Of a DNA stretch of 43,680 bases, positions 36,701 to 43,680 are shown one piece after another. A program made the position numbers and the translations under genes. Numbering within the stretch: position 1 is the first letter of the stretch; every line of letters starts with the position of its first letter. The DNA comes from Candidatus Poseidonia sp. (GTDB taxonomy: Archaea > Thermoplasmatota > Poseidoniia > Poseidoniales > Poseidoniaceae): assembly GCA_030827745.1 (NCBI GenBank), contig JAURDW010000009.1, positions 1 to 43,680 of the forward strand, given 5' to 3'. The notes below the pieces were generated by a model. That model was not told the DNA's origin, searched no databases, and was given only the letters and a program-made list of their open reading frames with translations.

Positions 36701-36762
36701 TCGCGCATTCCTTCCCCTTGTCGAGGCGTCACTTCCACGCGTGTGATTGGCATACGGTGCAC
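33733..36762 (-). CDS. purL: FGAM synthase PurL with N-terminal tandem PurS-like domains
   Basis: [65 protein letters not shown]-like [19 protein letters not shown]; N-terminal ~165 aa resemble two PurS units. Confidence 0.95.
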   Translation of the reverse strand: [1009 protein letters not shown]

Positions 36763-36816
36763 CGTGTCCTGAGGACATGCTGCGGTTGTTGAATGCGCTC
36801 TTTGTAGTCTGCGCTC

Positions 36817-39786
36817 TCATTTGTTTAGCATCTTGGCGAGGAAATGCCCGGTTGGGCTGGACGGGGATGCGGCAATTTCCTCAGGAGTGCCCGTAGCGAT
36901 GATTTGCCCACCACGCTCGCCCCCCTCTGGGCCCAAGTCGATGACCCAGTCGCAGGATTTGACCACATCGAGCTGATGTTCGATGATGACCAGCGTGTGA
37001 CCTTTGTCGCGAAGTTGGTGGAGCACCTGAATCAATTTCGCCACGTCGCTCAACGAAAGGCCGGTCGTGGGCTCGTCAAGAATGTAGACCGTGTGTTTGT
37101 TCGGCATCCTTCGCAATTCGCTGGCGAGTTTGACACGTTGCGCTTCTCCCCCCGAAAGCGTCGTGGCGGGTTGCCCTAACCGGATATAACCGAGGCCGAC
37201 TGCATCCAGAGTTTCGAGCGTTCGATGAATTTTTCGGTGGTTTTTGAAGAATTCAACGGCGTCTGCGACGGGCATCTCAAGAACATCGTGGATGTTACGC
37301 CCTTTCCACAACACTTCGAGGCATTCTCGGGTGTATCGCTTTCCATCGCAAATATCGCAAGTGATCCACACATCGGGCAGGAAGTTCATTTCCAATTTGA
37401 TTGAACCCCCTCCGGAACACGCTTCGCACCGTCCGCCTTTGACGTTGAAACTGAATTGGCCGGGTTTGTATCCCCGCTCTTTCGCCAATTTCGTATCGGC
37501 GAACAAACTGCGAATTTCATCGAAAACTTTGGTGTAGGTGGCCGGATTGGACCGGGGCGTTCGCCCGATGGGTGACTGGTCAATGATGATGGTCTTGTCC
37601 ACGTGTTCAACGCCCTCAATGCTTGAGTGGCGGCCTGGAACCGTTTCGGCACGATGAACCGCCCTCTGCAAGGCAGGAGCAAGGATCCCGGAGACGAGGG
37701 ATGATTTTCCCGAGCCTGAAACGCCGGTGACGGCCGTCATGCACCCGAGAGGGAATGCGGCGGTGACGTTTTGCAGGTTGTTGTGGCGGGCCCCCTTCAC
37801 AACGAGGTGTTTTTTCTTGGGTTTTACCCGTTGTTCGGGCCAAGGTATGCTCTTCCGCCCGCTCAAGTAGGCGCCCGTGACCGAGGCTTCAACCTTCATG
37901 ACCTCTTCTGGGGTTCCGTTGGCGACGATTTCGCCTCCTTCAAGCCCAGCACCCGGTCCCAAATCGCACAACCAATCGGCCTGGCGCAAGGTGTCTTCGT
38001 CGTGTTCGACGACCAACAAGGTGTTGCCTAAATCGCTCAATTCACGGAGGGTCTTCAACAGGCGGTCGTTGTCGCGCTGATGCAAACCGATGGAAGGTTC
38101 GTCGAGCACGTACATCACGCCGGTGAGGCGGCTCCCGATTTGGGTCGCCAAACGAATGCGTTGACTTTCACCGCCTGAAAGGGTGTTCGCCTTTCGGTCG
38201 AGGGTTAAGTAATCCAGACCAACGCTGTCCAGGAAGCCAAGTCGACCTTCGATTTCCTTGATGATTTCATGACCGATGAACTGGCTTCGGTCGTCAAGGG
38301 TTTCCAACACGTCTTCAAAGGCTTCGGGCGGGCCTTCGCCCTCTGGGAACCAAGCACGAACCAACCCCAGGGCGTCGTGCACAGAACAGCGACTCACTTC
38401 GGGCAAGCGAACGCCTCCGACAGTAACATAGCGAGCGGCACGGTTCAGTTTTTCACCGGAACATTCGGAGCAGTCGAGGTCCGTCATGCAGCCAATAAGG
38501 CGGTTTCGTGTGCGTTCTGAAGTGGTCTCTGCGTAGGTCTTCTCAAGGCGAGGGACGATGCCCTCCCAAGGTTTGCTGTACTTGTATTGGGAGCCGTTTT
38601 CTGATACAAATTCAAAGTGAATCACCGTTGACCCCGAGCCGTACAGCAAGATGTCTTTCTCGTCTTCCTCCAACATGTCAAAGGGCAAGGTGGTGGAGAT
38701 GTTGTAGTGTTCGCATGTGCACTCCAACAGTTTTCGGTACCATGAGGGCGACATGGATTGCCTCCAAGGCAGCACACAGCCGTTCGAGACGCTCAGGCTA
38801 CCGTCAACGATGAGTTCGGTGTTGAATTGGCGCTGCACACCGAGACCCTGGCAGGTCCCGCAGGCGCCCAAAGGAGAATTGAACGAAAACACCCTCGGGG
38901 AAAGTTCGGGCATGAAAGCTCCGTGCTCAGGGCATGCGAAATCTTCGGACCAAGCGATGGTTTGCCCCTGTTCGGTAGCGAGAGCGTTTGAATTTGGACT
39001 CAGTTCCGTCCCTTCTTTTGGTGCTTCGAGGCTTTCAACGGCCAAGGTGCCTCCCCCGAGGCGCAAAGCGGATTCGACCGCTTCGGTCATGCGCTGCCTT
39101 CGGTCACGGGTGCATCGTAATCGGTCGATACGGACGTCGATGTCGTGCCTGAAATTTTTATCGAGCGTGGGCGGTTCCTCAAAGGAAGTTTCGTGACCGT
39201 TGACGCGCCCGTTGAGGTAGCCCTGCTCGACCAATTGCCTGAAGAGTTCTGCATGGGTGCCCTTCCGGGCCCTTACAACCGGGCTCCAGACAGCCACTGC
39301 ATGGCCTTCCATTTGCCAGAAAACGTCGTCAACGATTTCCTGCACGGTTCGGCGAGCCACTTCTCGGCCGCATGAAGGACAGTGGGGTTTGCCGACGCGA
39401 GCCCAAAGAAGCCGGAGGTAATCCTGGATTTCCGTTACGGTGGCCACGGTTGATCGGGGGTTGTGGCTGCCTTGCTTTTGGTCGATGGAAATGGCTGGTG
39501 AAAGGCCCTCAATGGAATCGCAATCCGCCTTTTTCATTTGCCCGATGAACTGTCGGGCGTACGAAGAAAGGCTCTCCACATACCGCCGTTGCCCTTCTGC
39601 GTACAAGGTGTCGAAGGCAAGGCTGGATTTCCCGGACCCTGAAACCCCTGAGATGACAACGAATTTGCCTTTTGGAAGGTTGACGGTGATGTCTTTGAGG
39701 TTGTGGGTTCGAGCCCCTTTGACCTCAATCCAACCCTCCTGCTGAGCGTGATGCAAAGTGGGACCTCCGTGTTTTCCAACCGCCAA
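36817..39786 (-). CDS. uvrA: Excinuclease ABC subunit A
   Basis: IEVKGARTHNLKDITVNLPKGKFVVISGVSGSGKSSLAFDTLYAEGQRRYVESLSSYARQF; zinc motif CEACSGGGSIKLEMNFLPDVWITCDIC; two ABC signatures. Confidence 0.98.
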   Translation of the reverse strand: MAVGKHGGPTLHHAQQEGWIEVKGARTHNLKDITVNLPKGKFVVISGVSGSGKSSLAFDTLYAEGQRRYVESLSSYARQFIGQMKKADCDSIEGLSPAISIDQKQGSHNPRSTVATVTEIQDYLRLLWARVGKPHCPSCGREVARRTVQEIVDDVFWQMEGHAVAVWSPVVRARKGTHAELFRQLVEQGYLNGRVNGHETSFEEPPTLDKNFRHDIDVRIDRLRCTRDRRQRMTEAVESALRLGGGTLAVESLEAPKEGTELSPNSNALATEQGQTIAWSEDFACPEHGAFMPELSPRVFSFNSPLGACGTCQGLGVQRQFNTELIVDGSLSVSNGCVLPWRQSMSPSWYRKLLECTCEHYNISTTLPFDMLEEDEKDILLYGSGSTVIHFEFVSENGSQYKYSKPWEGIVPRLEKTYAETTSERTRNRLIGCMTDLDCSECSGEKLNRAARYVTVGGVRLPEVSRCSVHDALGLVRAWFPEGEGPPEAFEDVLETLDDRSQFIGHEIIKEIEGRLGFLDSVGLDYLTLDRKANTLSGGESQRIRLATQIGSRLTGVMYVLDEPSIGLHQRDNDRLLKTLRELSDLGNTLLVVEHDEDTLRQADWLCDLGPGAGLEGGEIVANGTPEEVMKVEASVTGAYLSGRKSIPWPEQRVKPKKKHLVVKGARHNNLQNVTAAFPLGCMTAVTGVSGSGKSSLVSGILAPALQRAVHRAETVPGRHSSIEGVEHVDKTIIIDQSPIGRTPRSNPATYTKVFDEIRSLFADTKLAKERGYKPGQFSFNVKGGRCEACSGGGSIKLEMNFLPDVWITCDICDGKRYTRECLEVLWKGRNIHDVLEMPVADAVEFFKNHRKIHRTLETLDAVGLGYIRLGQPATTLSGGEAQRVKLASELRRMPNKHTVYILDEPTTGLSLSDVAKLIQVLHQLRDKGHTLVIIEHQLDVVKSCDWVIDLGPEGGERGGQIIATGTPEEIAASPSSPTGHFLAKMLNK

Positions 39787-39840
39787 CGGTTCTTCAAGTC
39801 CTGCTTCCTCTCGTCTTACGGCCTTTCTGCCCGGTTCCGT

Positions 39841-40710
39841 TCAGGAAAAGGCCGGTGGCAGCGGCGCTTCGAAACGAACTGGGTCATCGGTTTCGGGATG
39901 AAGGAATTCCAATGCGCTTGCGTGCAGAAGGATGCGCCCCTGCGGGTTCGTTGCTGCTCCGTGGCGCTCGTCACCAACCACCGGGGACCCCAGGTGCTGC
40001 ATCGCCATTCGGATTTGGTGGCGACGACCGGTTTCGATCATCACATCGACCATGGAGGTGCTTTCGTCCGAGGAAGTCACGCTGTAATGGGAAATCGCCT
40101 CTTTTCCCCGAGGGTGGTCCGGATTCACCGCCTTCACGTTGAGGTGCTTGTCTTCCATCAGCCATGTCCGCACGGTGCCCGTAACAGGGTCGGGCCGCCC
40201 TTCGACTTTGGCGGTGTAGAGTCGGTGAACGCTTCGCTCAGCAAATTGCGATTGGAGTTCCCGCTTGGCGTCCTTGGTTTTCGCAAGGACCATCACGCCA
40301 GAGGTCTCCCGGTCGAGACGGTGGACGATAAAGCACCAAGCGTTTTGGTCCGAGCGTTTGATGTGTTCAACGCAGCGGCTGTGAAGGGTGTCAACTTCCA
40401 AGCGGTCGGTGGCCACGGACAATTGGTGTGCGGGTTTGTTGACCACCAGCAAGGTTTCATCCTCAAAAAGCACCTCGATGTCCACGGGTGTAGGCGCAGG
40501 TGGCGGCGTAATTTCTTCCGCCTTTGCACGGGGGAGAACCTTGACCACATCGCCGACGCAAACCTCGTGTTTCGCACGGTGGACGACGCTGTCGTTCACC
40601 GTCACGCGCCCTTGCGTGAGCATTTTTCGTAACGTGGTGGTGCTGGAATTGGGATGAAGTGTTTGGAGAACCCCCAAGAGGGGGCCGTCCTGTTCTACCA
40701 TCGCCTCCAT
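39841..40710 (-). CDS. RluA-family pseudouridine synthase with S4-like N-terminus
   Basis: VHRLDRETSGVMVLAKT catalytic motif; GRRHQIRMAMQHLGSPVVGDERHG; S4-like TLRKMLTQGRVTVND. Confidence 0.92.
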   Translation of the reverse strand: MEAMVEQDGPLLGVLQTLHPNSSTTTLRKMLTQGRVTVNDSVVHRAKHEVCVGDVVKVLPRAKAEEITPPPAPTPVDIEVLFEDETLLVVNKPAHQLSVATDRLEVDTLHSRCVEHIKRSDQNAWCFIVHRLDRETSGVMVLAKTKDAKRELQSQFAERSVHRLYTAKVEGRPDPVTGTVRTWLMEDKHLNVKAVNPDHPRGKEAISHYSVTSSDESTSMVDVMIETGRRHQIRMAMQHLGSPVVGDERHGAATNPQGRILLHASALEFLHPETDDPVRFEAPLPPAFS

Positions 40711-40719
40711 GATGGTCCC

Positions 40720-41931
40720 CTAGAGCACCACCACATCAATCCATTCGCCAACCTCGCCAATTTCACCGGGTTGAAGCATGGTGAGGCCGCTGGCGCTCGC
40801 CAAACTGTCAAGATTGCCTGAACCCTGATGCTTGGGCTGATACGCCATCATGCCTTCGTCGGTTGAAACGAGTTCCACCCGTCGCAGCGTTACGCAATCC
40901 ATCGTCGATTTGACGCGGTCGCAGAGTTTCGCCCGCACCGTCCACTCCCTTGGCCCGTCGCTTTGAAGGGCGTTCCGAATGTAGTCGGCAACCAACATTC
41001 GAAACACAACATGGCTTGAAACGGGGTTTCCAGGAAGCCCGAAAATCGGCGTCCCGTTCCACGTCCCAAAGAGTGGGGGGGAGCCGGGGCGGATTTTCAT
41101 GCGCCAGAAATGAATGTCTCCCTCGGTTTCCATGAGACGTCGCACATAGTCAAATTCACCCATCGACACACCGCCTGATGTGAGCACGACATCGCATTCT
41201 GCTGAGGCTTCGTTGAGGGCGGTGCGCAAACCGTCCATGGAGTCAGCGACGGCTTGGTACCGCACGGGTTGATGGCCCAGCCACCTTACCAATCCGGCTA
41301 GGCCAAAGGAGTTGGATTCGTAGATTTCGCCGTGCTGCAGGGATTCTCCCGGCAACTTGAGTTCATCCCCGGTTGAAATGATCGCCATTTTGAGACGGCG
41401 ATAAACGGGGACGGTGGCGTGGCCCATCGTGGCGCACAAGCCTACACGGGCTGGAGTCAGCAAGCTTCCTTTGCTGAGGGCGGTGCTGCCTTCTAGCAAA
41501 TTTTCACCCTTTTTTCGGACAAAATGGGGTTTTGGAGCTTCGTTCAGGACAACAAACTGACCGTCCTTTGAAACGGCACACATTTCGATGGGAAGAATCG
41601 CATCGGTTCCTTCGGGCATGGGTGCGCCGGTCATGATGCGTGCTGCTTGACCGGCACCGACGTTGAGCGGCAGGTTATCGCCGCTGGCGGCCTGTGTCCC
41701 AAGCACCGATAGGGTGAGTGGATAGGTGGCGTTTGAGTCGTACTTACACGCAAACCCGTCCATCGATGAGTTGTCAAAGGGCGGGTCGTTAACGAGGCTT
41801 TTGAGGTCAACCGCAAGCGTGCGTTGGTGAGCGTGGTCCAAATCCACGTGTTCAACAGACAATGCAGGTGGTGTTTTGCTGCACAAGGCTCTTGCCTCTT
41901 CCAGTCGAATAAAATACGGTGTTTCGGTCAT
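40720..41931 (-). CDS. moeA: Molybdopterin molybdotransferase
   Basis: PPFDNSSMDGFACK, RIMTGAPMPEGTDAILPIE, ISTGDELKLPGE, LTSGGVSMGEFDYV, GLPGNPVSSHVVF. Confidence 0.95.
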   Translation of the reverse strand: MTETPYFIRLEEARALCSKTPPALSVEHVDLDHAHQRTLAVDLKSLVNDPPFDNSSMDGFACKYDSNATYPLTLSVLGTQAASGDNLPLNVGAGQAARIMTGAPMPEGTDAILPIEMCAVSKDGQFVVLNEAPKPHFVRKKGENLLEGSTALSKGSLLTPARVGLCATMGHATVPVYRRLKMAIISTGDELKLPGESLQHGEIYESNSFGLAGLVRWLGHQPVRYQAVADSMDGLRTALNEASAECDVVLTSGGVSMGEFDYVRRLMETEGDIHFWRMKIRPGSPPLFGTWNGTPIFGLPGNPVSSHVVFRMLVADYIRNALQSDGPREWTVRAKLCDRVKSTMDCVTLRRVELVSTDEGMMAYQPKHQGSGNLDSLASASGLTMLQPGEIGEVGEWIDVVVL

Positions 41932-42105
41932 GGGTTCATCTCCAGTTTGACATCGCCGACAAAGTCATTCTACCCTCGGTGAAGGTCGACAGCGGGTGGA
42001 AAACACGGTTTGGGCACAACCGGTCGCCATGCAGTGGGCAGAAGCCGCTCCTGCTTGAGGGTGATGGTAACGGTAAACTCATGGGGGGCTCGGCGATGCG
42101 GTTGC

Positions 42106-43428
42106 ATGGTGGATAGCGTTGCTGTGTGGCAGGCCATCCAAACCACCTTTCTCGCCAGCGGTACCGCCACGCTCTTGGCAACCATTTTGGGGGTGCCTCT
42201 TGGGGCCTGGTGCGCTCGTCAACCCGGCGTTCACTTTCGGCGCCTAAAGACGATGGTTACGGCGTTGTACGGCTTGCCACCCGTTGTCGTCGGTGTTTTC
42301 ATTTACGCCTTGTTCTCAAAATCAGGTGCGTTTGGTGGCCTTGACTTGCTCTTCACGGTCGAAGCCATGATCATCGCACAAACCGTGCTGATTTTTCCAC
42401 TCGTCCTGGGCGGTGCGTGGACGGCGTTTGAAGGAGTGGGGGAGGCGTACAGCGACACCTTGTCAACCCTTGGTATTCGGAATCGGACACGGTTGCGTAT
42501 GGAAATCCAACTTGCGCAAAACGGCGTTTACCACGCTGTTGTCATCGCCTTTGGCAGAGCCATCGCCGAGGTTGGGGCCGTGATTATGGTGGGCGGCAAC
42601 ATCGCGGGAAAGACACGCGTCATGACCACGAGCATCGTGCTTGAAACATCCAAAGGCAACATGGAGGTTGCTGGCCTCTTGGGGTTGCTCCTGCTCCTGC
42701 TCTCCTTGCTGTTGGTGGGCTTGGCGACCTTGGTGCAAACGAGGCGTCGTTTGGTGAGCGTCCCGCTTGAAGGCGATGATTTACCAATTCCACAACCCTA
42801 TGCCGAGAAGAGCATCCTCCACAGCTCCGTAAAAAAAGATGGAGTTGACCTGCTCAAAGGTGTCGAGGTGACCCTCGCTCCTGGCACCGTCACGGTCGTT
42901 GTGGGCGAATCGGGCGCTGGGAAAACGACCCTTCTGCGTTGGTTGGCCGGGTTGGAGACGGAGCCTGTTGTTTGCGGACCGCAGCACTGTGTGTATGTTC
43001 AACAGCAACCCGTCCTCCTCTCAACCACGGTGGGTTCTGAACTCATGCTGCCAAGAACATGGTTCAACGATTTACCGCCTTTCGCCGCTGGTTATGCCAG
43101 ACTCTTTGCTCTTGAACGCAAAGCAGACCAAATGGTGGAAGAATTGTCTGGTGGAGAACGCCAGCGACTCGTTCTGGCTCGTCAATTGAGTTTGATGCCT
43201 TCGCTGTTACTGCTTGATGAATGCACGGCAAATTTAGGATGGATGCATGTTCAAACCATTGAAAAGGAGCTTTTGCGGCTCAAGAAAGGGGGGGTTTGCA
43301 TCGTCATGGCCACGCACAGCATCTCCCAAGCCCATCGCCTTGCCGACCGCATCATCGTGCTCAAGGACGGTGCGGTCGTGCCCCACGAAGAGCCCTACGC
43401 ACAGAACATGCTTGGAAACCCCGCTTAG
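42106..43428 (+). CDS. Fused tungstate/molybdate-type ABC transporter (TupB-like permease + TupC-like ATPase)
   Basis: Permease part YGLPPVVVGVFIYALFSKSGAFG...FGRAIAEVGAVIMVGGNIAGKTRVMTTSIVLETSKGN; ATPase part VVGESGAGKTTLLRWLAG, LSGGERQRLVLAR, LLLLDECTA, ATHSISQA; no stop between. Confidence 0.9.
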   Translation: MVDSVAVWQAIQTTFLASGTATLLATILGVPLGAWCARQPGVHFRRLKTMVTALYGLPPVVVGVFIYALFSKSGAFGGLDLLFTVEAMIIAQTVLIFPLVLGGAWTAFEGVGEAYSDTLSTLGIRNRTRLRMEIQLAQNGVYHAVVIAFGRAIAEVGAVIMVGGNIAGKTRVMTTSIVLETSKGNMEVAGLLGLLLLLLSLLLVGLATLVQTRRRLVSVPLEGDDLPIPQPYAEKSILHSSVKKDGVDLLKGVEVTLAPGTVTVVVGESGAGKTTLLRWLAGLETEPVVCGPQHCVYVQQQPVLLSTTVGSELMLPRTWFNDLPPFAAGYARLFALERKADQMVEELSGGERQRLVLARQLSLMPSLLLLDECTANLGWMHVQTIEKELLRLKKGGVCIVMATHSISQAHRLADRIIVLKDGAVVPHEEPYAQNMLGNPA

Positions 43429-43436
43429 GAAGAAAG

Positions 43437-43679
43437 TTAGACGTAAAAGGCCGACTCGCCGTTGATGGTGTACGTGGCGATGGTGTGGCGGCCTTCGTTG
43501 AGCAAATAGTCGAGAAACAACCACGAGGTTTCGACGTCGCCTCCTGTGACAGGAAGGAAAGCGTAAGGATTGTGCAGCGAGCTGTCGTTGTATTCGTAAC
43601 GCTTCAAGTCTATTTTTGGTTGAAATTGGAGGGCTGTGCCTCGGTCAGCGAGGGTGATGCATTCCTTCTCGTTGGCCAT
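43437..43679 (-). CDS. Unknown small protein, possibly truncated at the right edge
   Basis: 80-aa ORF MANEKECITLADRGTALQFQPKIDLKRYEYNDSSLHNPYAF...; an upstream start outside the window cannot be excluded. Confidence 0.5.
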   Translation of the reverse strand: MANEKECITLADRGTALQFQPKIDLKRYEYNDSSLHNPYAFLPVTGGDVETSWLFLDYLLNEGRHTIATYTINGESAFYV

Positions 43680-43680
43680 G

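Overview
The window reads as a gene-dense, streamlined archaeal chromosome segment, most likely a planktonic Marine Group II (Ca. Poseidoniales)-type euryarchaeote. This is inferred from archaeal DnaG, a group II chaperonin, GGGP synthase, Rpl18a/LX, prefoldin, FtsY and a proteorhodopsin-like pump; no marker-gene search was run. I see about 38 protein-coding genes. These include purine biosynthesis (purN, purH, purQ, purL), molybdopterin/tungstate functions (mobA, moeA, a fused Tup-like permease/ATPase), uvrA, a subtilase, a rhodopsin, and several membrane or regulatory proteins. I found no rRNA, tRNA, CRISPR array, transposase or integrase. The best candidates for something new are: (1) a MamK/MreB-type actin next to a long coiled-coil protein (25.1-27.5 kb); (2) a tail-anchored response-regulator-like protein lacking the phospho-acceptor Asp, upstream of a membrane-anchored winged-helix protein and a beta-propeller lipoprotein (15.0-18.9 kb); (3) a 687-aa orphan protein paired with a membrane protein carrying a 60-bp-repeat acidic tail (8.3-11.1 kb). 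Other notable points are a PIN-less PINA-like ATPase, a PurS-PurS-PurL fusion, a fused TupB-TupC-like transporter, a rhodopsin with a DTK motif, and a strong hairpin just after the rhodopsin stop codon. Family calls come from reading protein motifs and remembered family patterns; no database search was run.
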